The notes below the pieces were generated by a model. It was not told the DNA's origin, made no database searches, and saw only the letters and a list, made by a program, of their open reading frames with translations. 64,000 nt of DNA from Orenia metallireducens (lineage in GTDB: Bacteria > Bacillota > Halanaerobiia > Halobacteroidales > Halobacteroidaceae): assembly GCF_003001995.1 (NCBI RefSeq), contig NZ_PVNB01000015.1, positions 1 to 64,000 on the forward strand, in the 5' to 3' direction. Shown here in pieces: positions 16,869-23,421 of the stretch (the first letter of the stretch is position 1; every line of letters starts with the position of its first letter). Position numbers and translations under genes: made by a program.

Positions 16869-16885
16869 ATACCCCCGTAGGGTAT
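16869..16885 (-). promoter_or_regulatory. CsoR operator before the secreted protein gene
   Basis: ATACCCCCGTAGGGTAT, 17 bases, differs from the copA box at two central positions. Confidence 0.82.
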
Positions 16886-16905
16886 TATATAGCTAAAAAA
16901 ATAGC

Positions 16906-17151
16906 TTACTTCTTTAAGACTTCTTTTCTTTCTCTAAACTCTTCCTTAGTAATTAAACCTTGAGCAAGCTGTTTCTTTAACAAAGCCATAGCACTATCCT
17001 CTCTTTTAGATTTTAGAATTAACAACCGAATTATAAGATAGATTATTCCTATAAATACTCCTAAGTGTAATAACATTATTCCTATTGATTGCCAACCATT
17101 TAAACCATAGCTATATATTCCTGAACAAAGATCTGACCACATTACCTTCAC
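16906..17151 (-). CDS. Small membrane protein with SHOCT domain
   Basis: 81 aa: one membrane helix (about 20-46) followed by a cytoplasmic C-terminal SHOCT motif (MALLKKQLAQGLITKEEFRERKEVLKK). SHOCT is a short helical oligomerisation module often found at the C-terminus of small membrane proteins. Cys9 precedes the helix. It is one of two such genes in the copper island. Function unknown; perhaps assembly or turnover of the neighbouring membrane proteins. Confidence 0.72.
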   Translation of the reverse strand: MKVMWSDLCSGIYSYGLNGWQSIGIMLLHLGVFIGIIYLIIRLLILKSKREDSAMALLKKQLAQGLITKEEFRERKEVLKK

Positions 17152-17264
17152 CTCCTCATATTATATTAGTGAAATAAACAATTATATTCCCATCATTTTA
17201 CTCGTATTTAATACAAATAAAAAAATCTAAATATATCATTAAAATTTATAATTAACAAATATAA

Positions 17265-17306
17265 GTATTCAATTAACAGATTAATTCTACTCTGTTAATT
17301 GAATAC
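17265..17306 (-). terminator. Hairpin after the Met/Gly-rich SHOCT gene
   Basis: GTATTCAATTAACAGA (17265-17280) and TCTGTTAATTGAATAC (17291-17306) form a 16-base stem, with T-rich sequence following on the minus strand. Confidence 0.65.
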
Positions 17307-17311
17307 CATAT

Positions 17312-17563
17312 CTATTTCAATAACTCGTCCTTAATCTCTTGAAACTCCTCTTTACTTATCTCTCCTTTGGCATACCTCTGTCTAGCAATTTCCATTGGAT
17401 CTTCTACTGATTTTCCTTCTATTCTCTCAGTTCTATTGTTAGAATTATTAGAATTTCTGATAAGATAGACTCCTACAGCAATTATGGCTATCCAAAATAA
17501 ACCCATCATCCAGATTCCACCTCCAAAAAAACCACCCATTCCATGCCCCCACCCATGCATCAT
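17312..17563 (-). CDS. Met/Gly/His-rich small membrane protein with SHOCT domain
   Basis: 83 aa from the ATG at 17563, with AAGGAG 9 bases upstream (a GTG at 17572 abuts that site). The N-terminus MMHGWGHGMGGFFGGGIWMMG is rich in Met, His and Gly, a composition suited to binding Cu(I). One helix follows, then a SHOCT motif, DPMEIARQRYAKGEISKEEFQEIKDELLK. It has the same architecture as the gene at 16906. It starts 19 bases after the stop of the di-heme gene, so the two are co-transcribed. Copper binding is inference from composition and context. Confidence 0.75.
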   Translation of the reverse strand: MMHGWGHGMGGFFGGGIWMMGLFWIAIIAVGVYLIRNSNNSNNRTERIEGKSVEDPMEIARQRYAKGEISKEEFQEIKDELLK

Positions 17564-17582
17564 CGGTATCACTCCTTAAAAA

Positions 17583-18302
17583 TCAGATTATATATAGCTT
17601 ATCTAAAACATGATATACAGTTATTAAAATAGCAATTACTGAAACTATTACATGTAATACTCTAAATAACTTATAGTCTAATTTAACTTTAAAATACTTC
17701 TTTAATATTCCCAGTAGAATTACTAAACTATATAAAAATAACATTATCCAGCCTGGTGAAAGGAAAAGACCATGAAATTGAGGAACAATATGAAAGAATA
17801 TTACTATTAGAAGTCCAATAATCCCAACAATACAATGATAATTTAGTACCCTTCTAAAGTAATGTTTTCGTCGCTCCTTTAAACTATTACTTCTCTTCCA
17901 TAGATAATAAAGGATTCCATTTAATAAAAATAATAAATAGGAAACTACACCCATGGTAATTATCCTACTTCTCTTTAATCTATAATCTTTTTTTAATTTA
18001 TACCCATAATCTTGAACCTTATCTTCAACTGGGGAATCAGTATCGCCTTCTTCTTGCTCCTTAATTTCTCTGTTTTCAGCCTCTTTATTCTCTTCTTGTT
18101 CTTCTTTTATCTTTTCCTCTGGACTCTGATGAAATTCTTGACCATGGGCGATAATTAAATTCACCTCATCTTCTATAAGTAACTCTCTTTGAAATAAATA
18201 GTTGAGTTTAAAATCATCCTGCCAGCTTATTGCCTCAACAACTTTGATATTTAGAAATAATCCTAATATTAAAAAGACTAGAATAAATCTAATTAGTTTC
18301 AT
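17583..18302 (-). CDS. Predicted di-heme membrane protein (ferric-reductase-like) with acidic linker
   Basis: 239 aa. A signal peptide (1-24) is followed by an extracytoplasmic stretch (25-110) with a Glu/Lys-rich segment (residues 62-90) and then four membrane helices. Two of them carry paired histidines: H-X14-H (HCIVGIIGLLIVIFFH) and H-X13-H (HVIVSVIAILITVYH). That spacing is the bis-heme b arrangement of ferric-reductase-like (YedZ/FRD-type) membrane domains. It may move electrons across the membrane, for example to reduce Cu(II), Fe(III) or a thiol-redox partner. Flanked by Met-rich proteins. No close family was recognised; heme binding is inferred from the spacing only. Confidence 0.6.
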   Translation of the reverse strand: MKLIRFILVFLILGLFLNIKVVEAISWQDDFKLNYLFQRELLIEDEVNLIIAHGQEFHQSPEEKIKEEQEENKEAENREIKEQEEGDTDSPVEDKVQDYGYKLKKDYRLKRSRIITMGVVSYLLFLLNGILYYLWKRSNSLKERRKHYFRRVLNYHCIVGIIGLLIVIFFHIVPQFHGLFLSPGWIMLFLYSLVILLGILKKYFKVKLDYKLFRVLHVIVSVIAILITVYHVLDKLYII

Positions 18303-18407
18303 GCCCCTAACACATCCTTATATTGATGTTGATATACTTATTATTCACTTATCTGCTAGGGGTATATACAATCTATAATTTAATTATTAACATTATTTTC
18401 TGTTAAA

Positions 18408-18923
18408 TTACCAAACCATCATTCTACTACCATGCATCATGTGACTTCCCATCATTCCACCACCAGCCATATGTCCTCCAAATCCTCTTCCACCCATCAT
18501 ACCAAAGCCCATCATTCCATGGTCTTCCATAACCTCCAATTGTTCAGCTGTTAAGATATCCCTTATCTCTAACTGCATCTCTGCCATTAACATAGACATC
18601 TTATCTCTTAATTGATTGATCTCTGCTTGTAATTTTAAGACATCATCTTTAACACCCTTATCAAAGTATAAATCTCTTAAATCTCTTCTCTTATCCCGCA
18701 TATCATCCATTAAATCATCAATTTGATCATGGTATTTATCTTGTAAGTCTTCTATCTTATCCTTTTGTTCCTTAGAGATATTCAACTCATTACGGAAGTC
18801 ATTATTCCTATAGTTACTTCTAGAATCTTGAGCAAACCCATTTCCACTTCCATGGGCAAAAGCATAAACTGAAACTCCTAATACCAATGTCATTACTAAA
18901 GCAAAACTTAAAATCTTTCTCAT
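18408..18923 (-). CDS. Spy/CpxP-like Met/His-rich periplasmic metal-resistance protein
   Basis: 171 aa. The signal peptide ends AYAFA/H (residue 23). The core (about 45-130) is the charged helical Spy/CpxP hairpin with one LTAEQLE motif. The last 35 residues (GMMGFGMMGGRGFGGHMAGG, then MMGSHMMHGSRMM) are packed with Met, His and Gly, as in Cu(I)-binding tails. Spy-like proteins act as extracytoplasmic chaperones and metal buffers under envelope or copper stress. Strong AGGAGGAG site. Its promoter region carries three 11-base direct repeats (separate entry), unlike the CsoR-box genes beside it. Confidence 0.8.
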   Translation of the reverse strand: MRKILSFALVMTLVLGVSVYAFAHGSGNGFAQDSRSNYRNNDFRNELNISKEQKDKIEDLQDKYHDQIDDLMDDMRDKRRDLRDLYFDKGVKDDVLKLQAEINQLRDKMSMLMAEMQLEIRDILTAEQLEVMEDHGMMGFGMMGGRGFGGHMAGGGMMGSHMMHGSRMMVW

Positions 18924-19002
18924 ATTTATCTCCTCCTTTTTAAATTTCAGTAATCAGTAAAAAGATTAGCAAAAGACTTCTTACCTCTTACTCTGTAATC
19001 AT

Positions 19003-19048
19003 ATTATATAGGGTAAATATTAAGAAAGTATTAAGAAAATATCAAGAA
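19003..19048 (-). promoter_or_regulatory. Three 11-bp direct repeats abutting a -10 box, response-regulator type
   Basis: Reading the minus strand: TTCTTGATATT (19048-19038), TTCTTAATACT (19037-19027) and TTCTTAATATT (19026-19016) are contiguous, followed 7 bases later by TATAAT (19008-19003). There is no -35 box. Head-to-tail 11-bp repeats on one helix face, replacing the -35, are the binding pattern of OmpR/PhoB-family activators. This would put the Spy-like gene under a two-component system, as CpxR/BaeR control spy in E. coli. No such system lies in the window. Confidence 0.65.
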
Positions 19049-19067
19049 TCTTTAAAGCTTTTAAATG

Positions 19068-19102
19068 TAAAAAGAGTAGACTGAAATCAGTCTACTCTTT
19101 AC
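19068..19102 (-). terminator. Terminator of the flavodoxin-DUF3793 operon
   Basis: AAAGAGTAGACTGA-aa-TCAGTCTACTCTTT (19071-19100), a 14-base perfect stem followed by TTTTTAC on the minus strand. Confidence 0.88.
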
Positions 19103-19107
19103 TATAA

Positions 19108-19689
19108 TCATACCACATTATATAGTTGTTCTATCTCTTCTGCTCTATCTATCCTCTTATTAAAATAGTCTCTAGCCATCTCAAACCTCTTTTGTTGTAA
19201 TAAAGAGATTGATTTATCACCATAAATCTTCCATTCCTTACTATGTGTTACCTTTAAATCAGAATACCCCATAAATCCTAAGACATCTTTAAGAGGGTAT
19301 CCAAAAAAGATACCAATCTCATGGGGAAACTCATTACTTCTTAATCTCTTAACAAGAAAATCTAGATATGACTTCAAATTATACTTTTGGGGATATCCAT
19401 GCTCTTTCAAAAATTCTAGAACCTCTGCCTTGCGTAACTGCTGGTCTAAAGCAGCTTCATGATAAAATAGCACCTGCTTACGATTAACTTTTTCATTTAA
19501 CTCTATCATTTTAATTTGATCATAGGCTAGAATTGTACTCTTGCACCTATCCCAAATCTTAGAATTATTGAATCTAATATTTCTTAATTCAGCAGGTTTT
19601 ACCCCCATGATTGTCGCCCCAATATTCTTTAATATACATGTGATACAATCTCTAAAATTAACCTTGCAACCTTTATTCAATCTCATCAT
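19108..19689 (-). CDS. DUF3793 family protein
   Basis: 193 aa, cytosolic. The family signature is visible in SNEFPHEIGIFFGYPLKDVLGFMGYSDL and EWKIYGDKSIS. Three Cys cluster at residues 8, 15 and 18 (KGCKVNFRDCITC), which could ligate metal or a cluster. DUF3793 genes are common in anaerobic Firmicutes beside flavodoxins and iron genes; the biochemical function is not known. It starts 29 bases after the flavodoxin stop, with AGGGGG before the ATG, so both share the Fur-controlled promoter. A role in iron limitation or heme/iron handling is inferred from this context. Confidence 0.8.
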   Translation of the reverse strand: MMRLNKGCKVNFRDCITCILKNIGATIMGVKPAELRNIRFNNSKIWDRCKSTILAYDQIKMIELNEKVNRKQVLFYHEAALDQQLRKAEVLEFLKEHGYPQKYNLKSYLDFLVKRLRSNEFPHEIGIFFGYPLKDVLGFMGYSDLKVTHSKEWKIYGDKSISLLQQKRFEMARDYFNKRIDRAEEIEQLYNVV

Positions 19690-19718
19690 AGATACCCCCT
19701 TAATTACTCAATTAAATC

Positions 19719-20147
19719 TTAAAGTGCCCCAGTCCATTCTTTAACTGAAGTTTCCGCTTCTGCTGTTATCTCTCCATCCCATTTAAAGCCAGATTGAACC
19801 AGTTCTGCTCCTCTTTGCTCTAACTTCTCTTCTAACATATCTACCGCTTGGCAGAACATATCTCCATAGGCTGTGTCCCCTGGTCCAAAAACTGCAGCCC
19901 TCTTATTAGCTAAATCAACCTGATCTAAATTATCATAAAAGTCATAAAAATCATCCTGTAACTCTCCTGCGCCCCAAGTAGATGAACCAAATACAATTAA
20001 GTCAAAATCCTTCAATACTTCTACCTTTACATCAGTAACATTTTCAATAGTAGTCTCATAATTATCACTCAATACCTCTTCTACCTTAGTCGCCAAGGCC
20101 TCAGTGTTTCCCATAGTTGAACCATAAACAATGATAGCTTTCTCCAC
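19719..20147 (-). CDS. Flavodoxin
   Basis: 142 aa from a GTG at 20147 with GGGGAG 7 bases upstream. The FMN phosphate loop is YGSTMGNTEALA (residues 8-19), aromatic loops are at SSTWGAGELQDDFYDFYDNL (56-75), and FGPGDTAYGDMFCQAVDMLEEKL is the third FMN loop. A short-chain flavodoxin that replaces ferredoxin as electron carrier when iron is scarce. The Fur box over its promoter fits that role. It is the first gene of an operon with DUF3793. Confidence 0.92.
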   Translation of the reverse strand: MEKAIIVYGSTMGNTEALATKVEEVLSDNYETTIENVTDVKVEVLKDFDLIVFGSSTWGAGELQDDFYDFYDNLDQVDLANKRAAVFGPGDTAYGDMFCQAVDMLEEKLEQRGAELVQSGFKWDGEITAEAETSVKEWTGAL

Positions 20148-20233
20148 AACATATCTCCCCTTTTTTAATTATTTGTTTTATTTAATGTTTTGTACTGCTT
20201 TGATGAGTATTAGTCAGTACTTTAATATGTATT

Positions 20234-20306
20234 ATTATAAAACTAGATAATGAAAATGATTTTCATTATCTAGTTTTATAATATCATCCATGTAAATGAA
20301 TGTCAA
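20234..20306 (-). promoter_or_regulatory. Fur-controlled flavodoxin promoter inside a 49-bp palindrome
   Basis: Minus-strand TTGACA (20306-20301), 17 bases, TATTAT (20283-20278). Overlapping the -10 and running downstream is a perfect palindrome, 20234-20282, with 24-base arms around one central base (20258). Its core GATAATGAAAATGATTTTC (20246-20264) and the mirrored ATTATC match the Fur consensus GATAATGATTATCATTATC as overlapping 7-1-7 units. Iron-loaded Fur should shut the operon. Confidence 0.88.
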
Positions 20307-20671
20307 TATCATTTTAAATAATAAGTAGAATTTTCTTAAAAAAAGATACAAATGTGCTCTTCTCTTAAAAAGAATAAGTTACAAGTTAGTTAGCCAAAGA
20401 CCAGAAAGAGCAGCAAGAACTGACTGCTGATATTGCTAAAGCTATTAAGGGTGATGTAATAGAATTGCATTGTGGAGATTATATGGTGGTTAAAGTTTAA
20501 ACTGGATTTTTTTTAAAATAATTCTAAATGATCACAATTTCATCACAAATTGATGCTATAATCAAATTATCATCACAAGATAAAGGTTGACAAACCTAAA
20601 TTTCTTCTCAATTTTATACTCCTTTAAAATAAACCGTTAAAGGAATAAGCATTAAAAGTATTTACCCCATT
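20284..20671. other. Gap with a possible gene remnant and no intact gene
   Basis: Between the flavodoxin promoter and the hairpin at 20672. From 20390 to 20500 the plus strand has a 36-codon open stretch ending KGDVIELHCGDYMVVKV and TAA, without start codon or ribosome site. The rest, 20501-20671, is AT-rich with no feature I can support. Confidence 0.5.
20390..20500 (+). pseudogene. Possible 3' remnant of an unidentified gene
   Basis: The 36 codons before a TAA have coding-like composition (residues QELTADIAKAIKGDVIELHC and a following GDYMVVKV). They are preceded in frame by a stop at 20387, with no start. It may be the tail of a gene lost by deletion. The family was not recognised. Low certainty. 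Confidence 0.3.
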
Positions 20672-20710
20672 AATAAGAAAATGGCAGCTAATAGCTGCCA
20701 TTTTCTTATT
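20672..20710. terminator. Terminator after the parvulin gene
   Basis: AATAAGAAAATGGCAGCT-aat-AGCTGCCATTTTCTTATT, an 18-base perfect stem with A and T tracts inside the arms, usable in both directions. Confidence 0.85.
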
Positions 20711-20754
20711 ATAAGTATTTTAATTAATCTAAATAACTGTAATCATTGCTCATA

Positions 20755-21771
20755 TTATAATCTAATATCTACCTTAGTATCTTCCTTTAATCCTTTCACA
20801 AAGCTATTCCATTTAGCCTGTTGTGCCTGTTGAGTAAGTAAATTCTTGATCTTCTCTTTAGCATCTGCCAATGAAACGATCTCAGCCTCTTGCTTATCCT
20901 CCACTTTAATAATATGATAACCAAATTTTGTCTTTACAGGTTCGCTTATTTCATCGACTTGAAGGTTAAAAGCAGCTTGCTCAAATGCTGGCACCATCTG
21001 TCCTTTACTGAAATAACCTAGATCTCCACCATTTTCTGCAGAAGGTCCTTCAGAGTATTCTTTAGCTAACGTAGCAAAATCTGCCCCCTCTTTTAGCTTA
21101 TTTATTACTTCTTTAGCCTTAGCTTTTGCTTCTTGGTCAGTCTTATCATCTGTTGTAACTAAAATATGTCTAGCCTTAACTCGGGCAGGACGCTTAAATT
21201 TAGACTTATTCTCTTCATAATAGTTTTCTACCTCTTCTTCTGTGATAACAACACCATCAACTACTTCTTGCTGTAATTTCTGAATTAAAATTTCATCCTT
21301 ATTATCTTGCCAGATCATCTTTTTGAATTCTTCTATAGAATTAATTCCTTTACTATTTAAAGCATCTACTAACTGCTCTTCTGTAAGTTGATTCTGCTTC
21401 TTAATCGAGTCTATTTTATTATTTAACATACTATTTTTCTCATCTTCAGAGATAGTTATCTCTTGGTTTTTAGCCTCAATCTCTAGCATCTTCATATTAA
21501 CTAATGAATTAAGCTTCTGCTTACGATACTCATTTAATAGTTCCTTTCCCTCATCTGAGGAGAATAGAAGTTGAGCAAAGTCACGATTTGCTTGAGCTAA
21601 CTCTCTATATAACTGTTGTATATTTGTAAACTGATTTAGCTGGGCTTCTGTTATCCCTTCACCATTGACAGTTGCTACAAGATTATTATCATTATCCTCT
21701 TTAGCTCCAATTGCTATACTGCTTATTAATAGTAATAATGCCATTAAAATTAAACTGATTTTAAATTTCAT
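20755..21771 (-). CDS. Secreted parvulin-type peptidyl-prolyl isomerase (SurA/PrsA-like)
   Basis: 338 aa. The signal peptide (1-23) ends AIGA with no lipobox Cys, so the protein is soluble or periplasmic rather than a PrsA lipoprotein. A SurA_N-type helical region (about 30-185) is followed by a rotamase domain (about 195-295: RPARVKARHILVTT, NGGDLGYFSKGQMVPAFEQAAFNL, KTKFGYHIIKV). It helps exported proteins fold. In a diderm, a soluble periplasmic form could serve outer-membrane proteins as SurA does. Monocistronic. Confidence 0.87.
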   Translation of the reverse strand: MKFKISLILMALLLLISSIAIGAKEDNDNNLVATVNGEGITEAQLNQFTNIQQLYRELAQANRDFAQLLFSSDEGKELLNEYRKQKLNSLVNMKMLEIEAKNQEITISEDEKNSMLNNKIDSIKKQNQLTEEQLVDALNSKGINSIEEFKKMIWQDNKDEILIQKLQQEVVDGVVITEEEVENYYEENKSKFKRPARVKARHILVTTDDKTDQEAKAKAKEVINKLKEGADFATLAKEYSEGPSAENGGDLGYFSKGQMVPAFEQAAFNLQVDEISEPVKTKFGYHIIKVEDKQEAEIVSLADAKEKIKNLLTQQAQQAKWNSFVKGLKEDTKVDIRL

Positions 21772-21840
21772 TAAATATCCCCTTTCAAATTCTAATATAA
21801 TCTTTTTAATAAACTCAAAGCTTGATTGAAAATTTATGTA

Positions 21841-21868
21841 AAAAAAGAGGTTAACTTACCTCTTCTAA
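21841..21868 (-). terminator. Small hairpin, possible terminator of the GerB-family gene
   Basis: AAGAGGT-taactt-ACCTCTT (21845-21864) is followed on the minus strand by seven T. It lies 215 bases after the stop of the germination permease, so the assignment is tentative. Nothing else was supported between 21869 and 22081. Confidence 0.45.
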
Positions 21869-22081
21869 ATTATTTTTATAAAATTTCTGAAAGCAGCTCA
21901 ACTAATTATATCATTTTTAATTACTATTTTAAACCAACTTTATCAATTATTATAGAAGATAAATTTTACAAAATTGTGACAAGAACAAAAGTTAGGAAAA
22001 AAAGTATTACATTTTATAAAAACAATTCGAGTTTTGATTCTAATAATCCTTTAAAAAGAGAGTTAATTCTCAAATAAAAGA

Positions 22082-23179
22082 TTATATCGAATCATATAGT
22101 CTCTTAAAATATGGTATTAAATAGATAAACATTAATATTAGAGTAAAGGGAATATAAAAAACAACTGTATTAATCACACTATATTCAATATAATCGTTAG
22201 ATGAAAATAGATGAGCTCTATTATAAACAAATATAGCTATAGAAGTGATCATAATTGATACTGGAATAACCAATCTTTTATAATTTCTAATATAAAAAAC
22301 ATCACTAACAGCCTTAATTATAGTAAAGTAGAAGATTCCAAACTTAGCAACAGTTATACTCAGCCAAGATAAGAAGATTACTATTTCAAGACCTTGTATT
22401 GGAAAAGATTTGATATAAAAGTAAAAAGGGAATTCTATCTTCATAGCTAAGTCTACACCAAAAAAAGCCAATGCTAATATAAAAACTGAATTAAATACAA
22501 GTTGAGTTCCCAAATTAGCCAAAGAACTAAACTTTATAGACCTCTTCTTATCTTTCAAATATGGTTTCCATAATAAAAGAATGAATAAAGAGGATAAAAA
22601 CCAATGAATACTGATAAAACTCCCTCTAATTATCGATTCTATATTAAACTTAAAAGGATATAATAAATCCATATTAACACCTTTAAAACCAGAGGTGCTG
22701 TGACCAAAAATAATAATCGAGAATCCCGCTATATAGACTATAAACATTAGTATACTAAACCTAGCTATAATCTCTATCCCCTTATAAGAGAGATATATAG
22801 CTAATAGGACAATTCCTATAAAGAAAATTAATGGGGGATTTTCTTCTATAATTACAGCAATAATCTTTACAGAAAAATAAAAAGTTTCAATCACATTAGA
22901 AATTAAACAGATTATAATAGGGATAATTACTATACAACTTAAATAATTACCTAAAATCTTTCTAACGTCAGATATCAATCCATAATCAGAATATTTATAA
23001 CTAAGCATTAAGATAATATAACTAATTGTTCCTATAATAGAACCAGCAACAGAAAAAACAAACCATCCAATACTTCCAGAAATCTCTGTGAGAAATTTAG
23101 GAAATGATAAAACCATTGTAGGAAATATAATCATAGTGGTTATAGCAAATACCTGAAATGGATCTATCTTCTTTAGCAT
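22082..23179 (-). CDS. Spore germination permease, GerB/GerKB family
   Basis: 365 aa with ten predicted membrane helices, the usual GerAB-type size. The opening FQVFAITTMIIFPTMVLSFPKFLTE is the first-helix pattern of the endospore germination permease family (amino acid permease fold). In germinant receptors this subunit recognises the nutrient in the spore inner membrane. Its partners GerA and GerC normally lie in the same operon but are absent here, so this is an orphan copy. It marks the organism as a probable spore former. AAAGGAG upstream of the ATG. Confidence 0.88.
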   Translation of the reverse strand: MLKKIDPFQVFAITTMIIFPTMVLSFPKFLTEISGSIGWFVFSVAGSIIGTISYIILMLSYKYSDYGLISDVRKILGNYLSCIVIIPIIICLISNVIETFYFSVKIIAVIIEENPPLIFFIGIVLLAIYLSYKGIEIIARFSILMFIVYIAGFSIIIFGHSTSGFKGVNMDLLYPFKFNIESIIRGSFISIHWFLSSLFILLLWKPYLKDKKRSIKFSSLANLGTQLVFNSVFILALAFFGVDLAMKIEFPFYFYIKSFPIQGLEIVIFLSWLSITVAKFGIFYFTIIKAVSDVFYIRNYKRLVIPVSIMITSIAIFVYNRAHLFSSNDYIEYSVINTVVFYIPFTLILMFIYLIPYFKRLYDSI

Positions 23180-23321
23180 TTTTAACTCCTTTAATGATTA
23201 TTAATTTTAAATTATTCTTTACTATTCTGTTCTTAGATACAATTAGGTATGCATATTTTATCAAACTTAAAATAAATTAATAATACTTTATAATTAAACG
23301 GTTATAATACCAAAATTTTAA

Positions 23322-23366
23322 AAAGCCTAGTAAATAAAAGCTTCAACTTTTATTTACTAGGCTAAA
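23322..23366 (-). terminator. Terminator of cadA
   Basis: AGCCTAGTAAATAAAAG (23324-23340) pairs with CTTTTATTTACTAGGCT (23347-23363), followed by TTTTT on the minus strand. Confidence 0.88.
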
Positions 23367-23421
23367 TATCAAAACAGACAAGTTATCTTTTAAAACTTTA
23401 AAGGCTCTAAGCTAATTTAAG

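Noticed and set aside
21826-22077. An 83-codon plus-strand open frame before the GerB-family gene end
   Set aside because: No convincing ribosome site, lysine/asparagine/serine-rich sequence typical of AT-rich non-coding DNA, and it overlaps a probable terminator of the opposite strand.
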